A stretch of DNA of 64,000 bases from Lachancea dasiensis. Its lineage: Eukaryota > Ascomycota > Saccharomycetes > Saccharomycetales > Saccharomycetaceae. Position numbers and translations under genes: made by a program. This document shows positions 27,579 through 36,808 of this stretch, in pieces. The notes under the pieces are model-generated. The model was not told the DNA's origin. It was given only the letters and a program-made list of their open reading frames with translations, and ran no database searches. The DNA is taken from positions 1,178,001-1,242,000 of the forward strand of contig LT598457.1 in assembly GCA_900074725.1 (NCBI GenBank). Reading direction: 5' to 3'. Position 1 is the first letter of the stretch. Each line of letters starts with the position of its first letter.

Positions 27579-29174
27579 TCAACATATAATTCGACAGTCT
27601 ATGCTTTTAACTTTCAATGGTCTATCGAACCAATAGCGGCACACAGTTTCAAGAAACTCGTAGTCCCTTAAGCTAAAACAATCGAGAGAATTCGCAGAGA
27701 GAAATATCGGTGACAATGTGACGGTTTGGTCTTCGCTGGTCTCTACTTCTTCTTTCAAGGCATCGTATAGAGACGCTATTCTCTCATGGAAATAGCCAAC
27801 CAGTGACAGAACGACATCTAAGTTGTCCCGATCCAGGTCGGGAGCCGATTCCTCCTCAGATTCGTGGAAAGAAGGTCTCATATATCCAGCAGTCGCCCAC
27901 CAATAAAAACCATCAATAAAATACTGGGACCAAGTCGTAGGTTCGACCAGTTTGGCAATTTTTTCTTTCTCATCGTGTGATAGTTCATATCCCAAGATCG
28001 TAACGACTAACTTTTCGTAAAGTTCCAGTTCGTGAGGGGTAGCTTTGATAGATTTTCCGTCAGACATTTTAATTTCAGGCAACGAGTCTCGATTGTTAAC
28101 CTTCAAGCATATGTCGTAAAGCTCCTCGCGGTCTTCCAAAATTTCGTCTGCAGTGCAGGCCACAAAGCCGGGAATCTGGTAGTCATCCTTTCCTTTTGAC
28201 AATGCTTCCGAAACATGTTGAGTAAGTAAGTCAATGTCCGTCATTCCAATGGTGTAGATAGGCTGCAAAGGATCTTGATGGAGACGATCGGATATCGAGT
28301 GGGGAATTAACGATAATATTGACAAACAGTATGCCAAGGAGTTACACTTCTCGAATGACACCCCATTATCAACGATGATTAGTATCCTCTGCCGTAGCAG
28401 AGAAGCTTTCCACAAGGGTAGAAAAAGTGGTCCTAAAAAGCTGAACCATTGAGTCAGGGACTCAAGCATGTGCGGCTGTTTTTCACTTAACGTGCTCGGC
28501 GTTCCGGTAAAGGTACCCGAGTGCTGCCAGCTACGTCTCAACATTGGAGAAGAGAGAGTTGCTGTATCGGCCTTGATACAGTTCGAATCGAAGTAGGTTT
28601 CGAAAAGCTCGAAATCCCTTACAGCAGAGCCCACTTGTCCATTTGACACGGAGGACGATACATTTCTGCGAAGCCAGTGCGACAAAAGGTCTCGAATGTC
28701 ATCTATATACTCTGTGGCACTGATAAACTGGTTCGGTTTCCAATCATAGAATTTTGATTTAGAAACACCTTTGTACCTAAAATTTGCGTCTACAATCACC
28801 CCAAGGGAGTACATTTGCAGTTCGCTGCGGTCTAAGTGCTCGGAGTTTTCCGTCAGAGACAGTCCATTCTGCTCAAAGCACGACATTCCATAATATACTT
28901 CTTCAAGCTTGCCCCCTTTGGGGATGACAAAACTGATGGTGTCCTTTTGAACCTCGTGGACGCCAGACGGAATGGTTTTGAACTCCAAATTCTCTAGTGG
29001 TATTTCCGGAACATTTGGCGAGGTTTTTGACCATACCAGCACGTTTCCTTTCTTCACGTCGAACTGGCACAGGAACATGCAACAGATGGGCACTTTATGA
29101 GAAGGCTCAGAGATTTTAAAACTCTGCTGTTTCGCATCATACCTCATATCCAAGGGCCTGGTGTATTGAAGCAT
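27579..29174 (-). CDS. ANR2: Anr2-like protein (DENN-related, AVL9/LCHN type)
   Basis: 531 residues from the ATG at 29174; counterpart of Sc YKL047W, a poorly studied lipid-particle-associated protein. The N-terminal part has the longin/uDENN-like start: PICCMFLCQFDVKKGNVLVWSK, and the family-typical EFKTIPSGVHEVQKDTISFV. The middle has SLAYCLSILSLIPHSIS and IPGFVACTADEILEDREELYD, as in DENN-type modules. Likely role is membrane traffic or Rab regulation, by family only. Convergent with DCW1 (57 bp), as YKL046C-YKL047W. Name supported by synteny as well as sequence. Confidence 0.85.
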   Translation of the reverse strand: MLQYTRPLDMRYDAKQQSFKISEPSHKVPICCMFLCQFDVKKGNVLVWSKTSPNVPEIPLENLEFKTIPSGVHEVQKDTISFVIPKGGKLEEVYYGMSCFEQNGLSLTENSEHLDRSELQMYSLGVIVDANFRYKGVSKSKFYDWKPNQFISATEYIDDIRDLLSHWLRRNVSSSVSNGQVGSAVRDFELFETYFDSNCIKADTATLSSPMLRRSWQHSGTFTGTPSTLSEKQPHMLESLTQWFSFLGPLFLPLWKASLLRQRILIIVDNGVSFEKCNSLAYCLSILSLIPHSISDRLHQDPLQPIYTIGMTDIDLLTQHVSEALSKGKDDYQIPGFVACTADEILEDREELYDICLKVNNRDSLPEIKMSDGKSIKATPHELELYEKLVVTILGYELSHDEKEKIAKLVEPTTWSQYFIDGFYWWATAGYMRPSFHESEEESAPDLDRDNLDVVLSLVGYFHERIASLYDALKEEVETSEDQTVTLSPIFLSANSLDCFSLRDYEFLETVCRYWFDRPLKVKSIDCRIIC

Positions 29175-29309
29175 TGTCAAACTGGTGTCAGCCGTTAGTC
29201 AAACCTAGTTCGTTGTGCCTATCGGCATCAAGATTCCTGAAGACCGACTTTAAGTAGATAAATATTGAAATTACGATGTCATGATACCTAGGCCAACCAA
29301 TGACAAACA

Positions 29310-29645
29310 ATGAAGGAAGGGCAATTGAAGCGTCAAGTTGAGAGCTGTACAAATCAGCTTCAAGGAAATGTTGATCTCCAGTCCGCGCAGGCCATAACGA
29401 CTTTTCAAATGAAATCAGAGGACAATTTTCGACGTTTGGACGATTTAAAGGACAAATTCCAGACTAATTACCAAGCTATCGAGGACTATAAGCTGGTGAA
29501 GACCCAGTTCCGCACCAAGATTGAAGACTTCGAAAAGTCTTTAGAATACCACGAGAAGCTTGCGGACGAGATAGAGGAGTTTTTGGCAGAAAGTAACGTC
29601 AAGAAGAAGGTAGCTATAAAGAGGCAATCTAGGCAGACTACGTGA
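29310..29645 (+). CDS. BLI1: BLOC-1 complex subunit Bli1-like coiled-coil protein
   Basis: 111 residues (Sc Bli1 113), almost wholly coiled coil. Matches to the Sc protein as I recall it: VE...N.LQ...DL..AQ near the start, KS..N...L..L..KF in the middle, and Y.E.L..E.EEF followed by RQSR at the end. Bli1 belongs to the endosomal BLOC-1 complex, which anchors the Rab5-GAP Msb3. In Sc BLI1 (YKL061W) is not next to ANR2 or MSS1, so either it has moved or the name rests on a weak coiled-coil match. Convergent with MSS1, 29 bp apart. Confidence 0.68.
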   Translation: MKEGQLKRQVESCTNQLQGNVDLQSAQAITTFQMKSEDNFRRLDDLKDKFQTNYQAIEDYKLVKTQFRTKIEDFEKSLEYHEKLADEIEEFLAESNVKKKVAIKRQSRQTT

Positions 29646-29674
29646 AGATGAACAGCGCTTACAACTAAATTTGA

Positions 29675-31168
29675 TTATTTACCCACACAGAACCGAGAAA
29701 ACACAATGCCCAGGACTTCTTCTATACCGACTGTTTCTCCAGTTATTTTCCCAATGCCTTCAGCAGCGTAGTTGAGGTTTTCCGAAGCCATGACCACGTC
29801 ACCAGACTCACAAGTCCTCAAAAATTCGTCTATGCCGAACAATATGTCGTTGGTAAGTATTTCCTGGACTCGCTTTGAGACAGTTATCGGGTCGCTATCT
29901 TGGGTCGTTTCCGACAATGTTTCGAAGCGTTGCGACAACTGAGCGACTAAATAGTCAATGCCTTCCAATGTATTACAGGAAGTGGAAGTGATCACAAACT
30001 GCTCTTCGAAAGAAGTCTGCAGGTACTTTTTTATCTTGGTCACAGTGCCATCGTCTACAAGGTCCACCTTGTTAATTACTATTATAATTTGCTTATGCGG
30101 TATGGCAGTGCGCACAAATTCGCATAGTTGTGGATTCAAAATTTGCTCGCTCAGCGGATCCACAACTACTATTGCCAAGTCACTTTGTGAAGCCTTTGCT
30201 TTTGCTCTTTTGATGCCTTCTTGTTCTATTTCGTCTTCAGTTGTATCTCTAATCCCTGCCGTATCACAAAGGACTACCTTGAAGCCGTTGATGTCTAGGG
30301 GCACATCTATACTATCTCTTGTGGTACCTGGAATGTTGCTTACAATCGAAGTATCATCGTTGGTAATGCAGTTTAAAAGAGACGATTTTCCAGCATTCGG
30401 TGACCCTAAAAATGCAACTTTTATACCGTTTTGAAGAATGGCACTTCGATCAACTTTGCGGACGAATCTCTCGACTTCTTTTCGGAGCGCCCGCATCTGG
30501 AGACTTGCGGCCCGAAGAATTTGATCAATGTCTTCGATTTCAGCATCATCACCAAAGTCGATTATCGCCGTCAACTGCGCGATGTTAGAAACAATGGTTG
30601 CTCGCCACCGTTCAAAAATTTGCTTGTTTTGGCCGGTCATGCTGGATACTGCACTTCGACGCTGAGTTTCTGTTTCGGCATCAATCAACTCTCCGACACC
30701 TTCAACCTGCGTCAGGTCCATGCGCCCATTTTGAAATGCCCGTTGGGAGAACTCGCCAGGTAATGCATACCTTATGACGCGCCCACTTTGCATATTCCCC
30801 ATCCTTTCGATGGCTTTCAATACACTTTTGACCACCGCTCTACCACCGTGAAGATGTAATTCAAGCATATCTTCACCTGTATAAGATTTCGGGTTCGCAA
30901 AATATAGAACTAGCGACGAGTCTAAAAAGTTCTTCTTCCCTTGGCTATTATCGTATAAATTCCGCAAAGAAGCTCTTCTTTCGATTGGTGTTTTTGTGGA
31001 TGCTGTCAACTCCTGAAAGATATGCTTAGTATGGCTACCAGTGATTCGAAGAACCGCAATTGCTGACTTTTGGCCCAAGGAAGTTGACAACGCATATATG
31101 GTAGGATGGTAATACGTGGCAGGGAGGCTTGAGTAGAGCCTTATGCCTAACGATGGCCGACAGAGCAT
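29675..31168 (-). CDS. MSS1: Mitochondrial tRNA-modifying GTPase Mss1 (MnmE family)
   Basis: With Mto1, makes the 5-carboxymethylaminomethyl modification on the wobble U of mitochondrial tRNAs. 497 residues (Sc 526). Arg/Ser-rich N terminus suited to mitochondrial import. Folate-binding domain at residues ~20-130 (YALSTSLGQKSAIAVLRITG, and TGEDMLELHLHGG). GTPase domain inserted in the helical domain: G1 GSPNAGKSS (residues 255-263), G3 DTAGI (302-306), G4 NKVD. The C terminus ends CVGK, the conserved Cys motif of MnmE proteins. Syntenic with YMR023C. Confidence 0.96.
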   Translation of the reverse strand: MLCRPSLGIRLYSSLPATYYHPTIYALSTSLGQKSAIAVLRITGSHTKHIFQELTASTKTPIERRASLRNLYDNSQGKKNFLDSSLVLYFANPKSYTGEDMLELHLHGGRAVVKSVLKAIERMGNMQSGRVIRYALPGEFSQRAFQNGRMDLTQVEGVGELIDAETETQRRSAVSSMTGQNKQIFERWRATIVSNIAQLTAIIDFGDDAEIEDIDQILRAASLQMRALRKEVERFVRKVDRSAILQNGIKVAFLGSPNAGKSSLLNCITNDDTSIVSNIPGTTRDSIDVPLDINGFKVVLCDTAGIRDTTEDEIEQEGIKRAKAKASQSDLAIVVVDPLSEQILNPQLCEFVRTAIPHKQIIIVINKVDLVDDGTVTKIKKYLQTSFEEQFVITSTSCNTLEGIDYLVAQLSQRFETLSETTQDSDPITVSKRVQEILTNDILFGIDEFLRTCESGDVVMASENLNYAAEGIGKITGETVGIEEVLGIVFSRFCVGK

Positions 31169-31282
31169 TAGTTATGTAAATAGTTCATAGGACTTGGACT
31201 ATGGGCAATAAGTCAAAATCTTAAGCTCTTAGTCGTCAGCACGAAGCGATGAGCTATCGATGCAAACATAGAGAATCATACT

Positions 31283-31298
31283 AAAAAAATTAAAAAAA
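31283..31298 (-). terminator. Pol III terminator of tRNA-Ala
   Basis: On the minus strand, two runs of seven T begin a few bases after the 3' end of the tRNA gene, the normal RNA polymerase III stop signal. Confidence 0.85.
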
Positions 31299-31300
31299 TT

Positions 31301-31373
31301 TGGACGAGACCGGAGTCGAACCGATGACCTCTCCCATGCTAAGGGAGCGCGCTACCAACTACGCCACACGCCC
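31301..31373 (-). tRNA. tRNA-Ala (anticodon AGC)
   Basis: 73-nt intron-less cloverleaf. Acceptor 5' strand GGGCGTG against 3' CTCGTCC with discriminator A; this includes the G3-U70 wobble pair that identifies alanine tRNAs. A box GTGGCGTAGTTGG; anticodon arm CTCCC-TTAGCAT-GGGAG with anticodon AGC (read as IGC); B box GGTTCGACTCC. Nearly identical to the Sc tRNA-Ala(AGC). It sits alone between MSS1 and the orphan GPI gene. Confidence 0.98.
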
Positions 31374-31597
31374 AGATCATGAAATTTAAGCATATGGCCC
31401 TCCAAAAACTAGAAAACCGGTCATGTGCATATATGTCAACGACAGCGACAGCACTGGTGTCAATTACAATACTTCGTTGTACGCAAACGGGCACTTATTT
31501 AAGGAGCCAGTAAGATCTGTATTAGATTATATACTAAGTGTCACTTATCTAGGCTTCTCTTTATCAAGATTGTGTTTCATCAAGTAATTAAGTTCTA

Positions 31598-32548
31598 ATG
31601 AAACTCACTAAACTTTTTGGACTAAGCATTGCATCGCTGGCAATGAATGCAGAGTTCGCTCAAGCAAAATGGCCCGATCAATCTTTGTATCGAGTTGCTG
31701 ATTTTGTGACAAATACGCCAAAGACAGCCAGTTGGAATGCGACCACTGAATGCCAAGATGAGACTCTATCGATGTTTAATTCTGCCCTCTCTTTCAAAGT
31801 CAACATGGATTTGTTAGAGCACTATGTACTGGAGTTCTTTTCTGTCTTTCGCACCTTGCTCAAGGGCAAGAATGAATTTTGTGCACTAGACTTGATGGAT
31901 ATCGCCACTGAACAATTACATTGGATCCCGCCTGCTGGACTCGATCTATCAAAAATTTCTATGACAACCCAATTTTCGAAGATGAAAACCATATATTACA
32001 GTGCTCCAGTATTGCGTCACAGTCACAGATGGTTTGCGCATGTTGTTGAGTTTTCATCTCAAAATTCTCATTGGAAAACAGCATGGGCTGAGGCTAAACA
32101 AAAATGGATCCTCTTGCAATCCTCAAATCCAACTGTTCGTGGCCTAGCTCAGGAAATGGGAAGGCTGCTTCAGGACTCTGACACTTTGAAAGTCATGGCT
32201 AATTTGAAGAATGACTGGACCAGGGCTCCCCCAACTTGCCAGAAACCGCAAGAGGTTCACATTACAAAAAAACCGGCTCCGGTTTTTGCTGCCGCTGCCG
32301 CTGCTGCTCCTCTCAACTATACACCCTCTCGTGCTATCGAAATTATTGGACCCACGCCCGGTAATCTCCCTCAAAGACAAGTGCAAAATGTCACTGCCGT
32401 CAATGTGACGCAGGCCAATAATTCGAATCAGAATGCCACCGTTATCGCCAAGGGAGACGAGTCCGTCGGCTCAACGTCCAGTCGCTTTTCATCTTGGTCA
32501 GTTTTTGGGGCCGTGATTGTTGTTCTGAGTGGGACAGTTCTATTCTAA
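31598..32548 (+). CDS. Orphan secreted protein, probably GPI-anchored
   Basis: 316 residues; I do not recognise a family. N-terminal signal peptide (MKLTKLFGLSIASLAMNAEFAQA, cleavage likely near residue 23). A folded-looking domain of about 200 residues follows, rich in Trp and hydrophobics with few cysteines (TECQDE, NEFCALD, PPTCQKP). Then an Ala run (eight Ala) and a Ser/Thr/Asn linker with several N-glycosylation sites (NVT, NAT). The C terminus SSWSVFGAVIVVLSGTVLF is hydrophobic with no basic tail, as for GPI attachment. Sc has no gene between MSS1 and MRPL3. ATG start and clean 3' stop suggest a real, lineage-specific surface protein. Confidence 0.75.
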   Translation: MKLTKLFGLSIASLAMNAEFAQAKWPDQSLYRVADFVTNTPKTASWNATTECQDETLSMFNSALSFKVNMDLLEHYVLEFFSVFRTLLKGKNEFCALDLMDIATEQLHWIPPAGLDLSKISMTTQFSKMKTIYYSAPVLRHSHRWFAHVVEFSSQNSHWKTAWAEAKQKWILLQSSNPTVRGLAQEMGRLLQDSDTLKVMANLKNDWTRAPPTCQKPQEVHITKKPAPVFAAAAAAAPLNYTPSRAIEIIGPTPGNLPQRQVQNVTAVNVTQANNSNQNATVIAKGDESVGSTSSRFSSWSVFGAVIVVLSGTVLF

Positions 32549-33550
32549 ACCCAATATAGGTTTTTTTGTTTGAACGCAATGTGCTGGTCGCAAGCACATT
32601 ACTGCGTAATTCTACACTCACTTAGGTATTCTATACTATTTAAAAACTGACTTGAGCAGGTCGAAATTATAAATTGGAGGATTTTTCGAGGGTTGGGTTT
32701 ACATGAAGCCAGGTGGTGAGCTGTTTAGGTGGGGCTGGTGCGATCTAAGCTGCTTCATGAAAAAACGACTTTTTGTTATAAAGTGATCCATATTACCTGT
32801 CGGCACTGTTAGACTGGAGTAAACAGATAAAGCGAGTAGATATAATGAAGAAAGTTCATCAAGCATCCTTTTTTTGTTCCAATAAATGACCCTGATCCAG
32901 GGGGTTTAGGTAGCCTCATCTTCACCAATGTATTTTGATGCGCGTAGATATGTCGGGCGTGATATTGGGACGAGTAAGAAGTACAAAGAGTAACCATTTT
33001 AGTGCAATTCGAGGGTTTCAGCGTCTCAATACCTGATAAAGCTTCGCAATTTACAAGACAGAATCGACTAACCCGACTTTCATTTTTTTTTCCCAGTTGT
33101 ATGAACGTCAAAAAGTCAAAAGTAGTTCGTTCCACTAACAAACGTAATTCTTGGATTACTTCCTCTTTCTCTTTACATACAATTTCCTGCAAACAGCAAA
33201 GAAAGAAAGTCCCTTTTCCAGATGCGTAGACATGCGGTTTCTTGGCGAAAAGGGCTAGACGGTGTCAAAGAATAAAAGAGCATTTATATAATCGAAAGTA
33301 CGCCCATACAAGTTATCAAGTCCATTGTACAGCTTACCATACTCAATATATTCATTATTGACTATAGTTCTAGTTGTTTATATGAATTTGAATCATATCT
33401 GGATGTCACCTTCGTAAGTAGGTATCTCAGAAAATTTTTCAGAAAATATACCACTACAGAACCGATGAGATGGTGGAACTCCACCATAGAGATTACACAA
33501 TTGACTTGATTTAAGGTGGCCACTGCATTCTGGAGTTAGTCATTACCCCT
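32549..33550. other. Intergenic region between the GPI-protein gene and MRPL3
   Basis: 1.0 kb. A 127-codon minus-strand frame (33192 to 32809) overlaps a 75-codon plus-strand frame; neither looks like a protein family. Near MRPL3 there is a perfect interrupted palindrome ATGGTGGA-AC-TCCACCAT (33470-33487), 64 bp before the ATG. Otherwise AT-rich spacer. Confidence 0.5.
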
Positions 33551-34675
33551 ATGTCGAAACAAATTCTCCAGTCGGTGTGGCTGGCGAGAAACTTGCAAGT
33601 CGCAGCTCGCGCCAGACGTACGTACCTGGGGACAGCGACGAGCACATATAGATCGCTCCATGCAAGCAGCAGGGTGTGGCAGCAGCAAGTACGGTTGGCC
33701 ACTCCAGAGCTTGATAGTTACAGGGAATACTATAAGCAACTGCAAAATGCAATAAATGAAGTACCAGAGGAGCTTGCTAGCAAGTCAGCTGCCTTGGTCA
33801 CACTTCACAAAAGACTTAAATTGCCAGAAGGTTTTCCAAAGTCAACACTCGCCAGGTGCCTGACGTGTAGGTCTTCGCAACTGCCATCGGAAATAAATGC
33901 ACCAGCTTCAGGCGCGGCATTCCCCAATACTGTGCCCACTAGCAATTTCTACGACAATCACGGATTGAACATTTTTGGCAAGAACCTGTTGACTTACCAC
34001 GTAACACGCCAGGTGATGGCCACTTATCCTCGCCTGCCTACCGTGGTATTGAATGCTGCTGTGGACGCTTATATCTCCCAACAAGTGCTGGCCAGCGTAG
34101 GGAAATCCTGGGGTATCGAGGTGGAAAATACATCTGTCCTGGACCGCTACCTCAAAGAGGAACCAATTCAGGTTTCTTTGGGCCAGTTACGGTTTTTCAA
34201 CAATTCTTTGAAACGTGAGGATGGCGTGGAATTAATCACTGGTCAAAACTTTTCGGAGGAAGCTGCTTACGCCTTGGCTGTGAGAAGTATTATCGGAGCC
34301 CTTTGGGCCTACACGCACGAAACCAATCCTGCATTAGCGTTTAAATTCATCGACGACCACATTATGTCGCGTAAATTAGACGTTTCCAAAATTTTCCAAT
34401 TCGAGCAACCCACAAGAGAGCTAGCCGTCCTCTGCCGCCGCGAAAGCCTCGCACCTCCCATTTCTAAATTGCTGGCCGAATCAGGAAGACATTCCAAGGC
34501 ACCAGTATTCATTGTTGGTGTTTTTTCCGGGTCTGAAAAATTGGGCGAAGGGTTTGGGTCTTCTTTGAAAGAGGCCAAAGCTCGCGCTGCTACCGATGCA
34601 TTGACGAAGTGGTACTGTTACGAGCCAGTCAAGGGCCAAGCTTCTTTGATTGACCACGGTGCCGTTATCGTCTAA
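33551..34675 (+). CDS. MRPL3: Mitochondrial large-subunit ribosomal protein mL44 (Mrpl3)
   Basis: Component of the mitochondrial 54S subunit derived from an RNase III-like protein. 374 residues (Sc 390). Arg/Ala/Ser-rich presequence (residues 1-35). RNase III-like part [37 protein letters not shown], and a C-terminal double-stranded-RNA-binding-like domain ending [21 protein letters not shown]. The acidic catalytic residues of true RNase III are not evident. Syntenic with YMR024W. Confidence 0.93.
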   Translation: MSKQILQSVWLARNLQVAARARRTYLGTATSTYRSLHASSRVWQQQVRLATPELDSYREYYKQLQNAINEVPEELASKSAALVTLHKRLKLPEGFPKSTLARCLTCRSSQLPSEINAPASGAAFPNTVPTSNFYDNHGLNIFGKNLLTYHVTRQVMATYPRLPTVVLNAAVDAYISQQVLASVGKSWGIEVENTSVLDRYLKEEPIQVSLGQLRFFNNSLKREDGVELITGQNFSEEAAYALAVRSIIGALWAYTHETNPALAFKFIDDHIMSRKLDVSKIFQFEQPTRELAVLCRRESLAPPISKLLAESGRHSKAPVFIVGVFSGSEKLGEGFGSSLKEAKARAATDALTKWYCYEPVKGQASLIDHGAVIV

Positions 34676-34895
34676 AACAACAAACTGTCGCATTCTAAGC
34701 CAATCGATTTTCGAGGTACAGCATACTCTAGTGATTCATCAATCGGTGTTGATCTGGTATTAACCTTCTTGTAGTCATGTATATATTAAGAATCATATTT
34801 GGTTATGTTTGACGTGGGGCCCGTAATATATGTAAATCACAGTTCACTTGAAGTTAATTACAAACTTCGGCAAACACAGAGACTGGCATGGATAA

Positions 34896-35639
34896 ATGGA
34901 TATAGTCCTTCAACCAGGAATTTTACTGGAGGCAAACCAGCTATTCGATCTTAAAATTGAGGTTGAGAATCGTGGTAGCCCTCCCCTCACTTTACTGTTG
35001 TTCGCTCAAGAATCGCAACATCATTGTGAATTTGAACACAGTGTCGTGCTACCATTATTCGAAGAAGAAGGGCAGCTGACCTACCAAACTCCAAATCTGC
35101 TTAAACGAGTTAATTTAGTCACAACTGTTACTCCTGAGCTCAGTCCGCAGGGCGTCATGTTCGTTTGCAAAGACTACACTCGTCTTAGGGGAGTTATGAT
35201 GCAGTTAGAACAAGATTTACCACAACTATGCTGCTTCTTCTCATACGCTGTCTCCGGCGCTGATTTCAAGGCTCAATGCTACCGTACCGGAGAACCGTGG
35301 CTACAGATACCCTTCCAATTGCCAAGCAGTAATGTTTTCCTATCAGCACTTGACAACTTTCATCTTGAAAGGACTACGAGACCTGAAGGTTTCGCCGAAC
35401 AGGACGAATTTAAAAAGAAAATTATGGTTAAGATAGACAGGATGATACGATACCTGGAATCCGGGAATGTCACTGACGAAATCTTGAGAAAGATGTCCCG
35501 TCTCGTATTACAGTTAAAAAAAGCGCCCACGAGAGATATCGAACAGCAAGTTGTCGAGAAAGAGGTCGAACTTCAAACTCTGGACATTATTTGTGATCAA
35601 TGGGAAATGTCACAAACGTTGCGTGATATTGGCTCTTAA
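34896..35639 (+). CDS. CSI1: Probable COP9 signalosome subunit Csi1
   Basis: 247 residues (Sc Csi1 295). In Sc, Csi1 is a diverged subunit of the yeast signalosome that removes Rub1 from cullins. The start MDIVLQPGILLEANQLFDLKIE and LTLLLFAQ could be the first strands and helix of an MPN-minus fold, without JAMM metal residues. C-terminal half helical. The name rests mainly on its place between MRPL3 and PEX12 (YMR024W-025W-026C). A short ATG frame of five codons (34888) overlaps the start out of frame. Its stop is 8 bp from that of PEX12. Confidence 0.65.
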   Translation: MDIVLQPGILLEANQLFDLKIEVENRGSPPLTLLLFAQESQHHCEFEHSVVLPLFEEEGQLTYQTPNLLKRVNLVTTVTPELSPQGVMFVCKDYTRLRGVMMQLEQDLPQLCCFFSYAVSGADFKAQCYRTGEPWLQIPFQLPSSNVFLSALDNFHLERTTRPEGFAEQDEFKKKIMVKIDRMIRYLESGNVTDEILRKMSRLVLQLKKAPTRDIEQQVVEKEVELQTLDIICDQWEMSQTLRDIGS

Positions 35640-35647
35640 ATTATGTT

Positions 35648-36808
35648 CTATATCAAAAGCTTTCTGATCCCCGTGATGGACCAAATTCCAGAATTACTGT
35701 CGTATGCACATCCCAGCAACCTACTACCGGTCACAGGGCACTTACCTTCATGCTGGGGCAGATACTGCATGATGCAAGGGTAGCAGAAAACATAACCCGT
35801 CCCGATGGCGGCTGGATTTTGAATCGCTCCACCGCAAATTCGGCATTTTCCATCTTCGTTTTTCTCAAAGGGTATGGGAGGAGGAGGAACTTCTTCGTCG
35901 ATGTTATCCAAGCTGCGTTGCAGCCCACCAGAAATATCTTCGGAGGTCCACCATTGGAATACTCTTAACAGAAATATGAATGCTGGGAAAATTTGGGATG
36001 CAGAAGATTTTAGCACCGAGCCTACTTTGGAACCCCACATTTTTAGCAGAAAAAGGAGCGCAGGATTATTGATGTTTTTGCGGCGAGACAAATTGGAGGC
36101 ATGCATATTTGTCGTTTCACTGAGCTCATTCCGCTGATAGTCAAATTTTGACAGACGAGTGTATTGAATGTTAAGTATGAAATCGATCAGTGATGTTGAA
36201 CCGGTCTTGCCGGATAAGAAGTATAGCTTTATAGCGAGATTGGCGAGAAACATAAGCTTTTTTAAAAGCGGGTAAAACTTGATGAACGCAGACTGCATTC
36301 GTCTGAGCAACCTGACATTGAAATCTTCAACTGAGTCTCTGGCAGAGACGAACGCGCGTGCCAGCAACTTTGAATGGGCTTGGTCGAGTTTTGTGACCAA
36401 GTAAGGAACGAAAACTTTTTGAAACAAAACCGCAAGCCGCTGTTGTTTCCGTAGTCGCATGGGAAGGTCCACCCCCTGATTTCTCTGTAAAGTTCTTAAG
36501 AGAACGCTGTTCGCGCCATTAAAGCGTTTCAGTCCATAAAACTTCTCGATAAACGTGCCATCCCACTTACTCAAGCTGTGTGACTCAAGGATCAGTCTTC
36601 CAGCCAGCAAAAACCATTCATCGAACCAATTGTTGATTGCTAAGGTATACTTGTTTGGCTTTCTTGCAACTATATTAGCTACAATGTATCTAACCGATGG
36701 TGTTAGAAGCTCATCGATTTCCTCGGAAGAAAGAACCTCAAAAATGGTTGGATATATAGAAGATGCTACTGGGGAGGACGTTGCCGATATGTTTGAGTAA
36801 AAATCCAT
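35648..36808 (-). CDS. PEX12: Peroxin Pex12, RING-type ubiquitin ligase subunit
   Basis: Membrane subunit of the peroxisomal Pex2-Pex10-Pex12 ligase that ubiquitinates the receptor Pex5 for recycling. 386 residues (Sc 399). N-terminal Pex2/Pex12 membrane region with hydrophobic helices (for example PLLKKLMFLANLAIKLYFLSG and PAFIFLLRVF). C-terminal RING with a reduced set of zinc ligands as usual for Pex12: CRICGGAIQNPAAIGTGYVFCYPC then GKCPVTGSRLLGC. The last residues (TGIRKLLI) match Sc. Convergent with CSI1, 8 bp between stops. Confidence 0.95.
   Translation of the reverse strand: MDFYSNISATSSPVASSIYPTIFEVLSSEEIDELLTPSVRYIVANIVARKPNKYTLAINNWFDEWFLLAGRLILESHSLSKWDGTFIEKFYGLKRFNGANSVLLRTLQRNQGVDLPMRLRKQQRLAVLFQKVFVPYLVTKLDQAHSKLLARAFVSARDSVEDFNVRLLRRMQSAFIKFYPLLKKLMFLANLAIKLYFLSGKTGSTSLIDFILNIQYTRLSKFDYQRNELSETTNMHASNLSRRKNINNPALLFLLKMWGSKVGSVLKSSASQIFPAFIFLLRVFQWWTSEDISGGLQRSLDNIDEEVPPPPIPFEKNEDGKCRICGGAIQNPAAIGTGYVFCYPCIMQYLPQHEGKCPVTGSRLLGCAYDSNSGIWSITGIRKLLI

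Noticed and set aside
32809-33192. 127-codon minus-strand frame
   Set aside because: Overlaps another frame on the opposite strand, no recognisable domain, AT-rich spacer composition.
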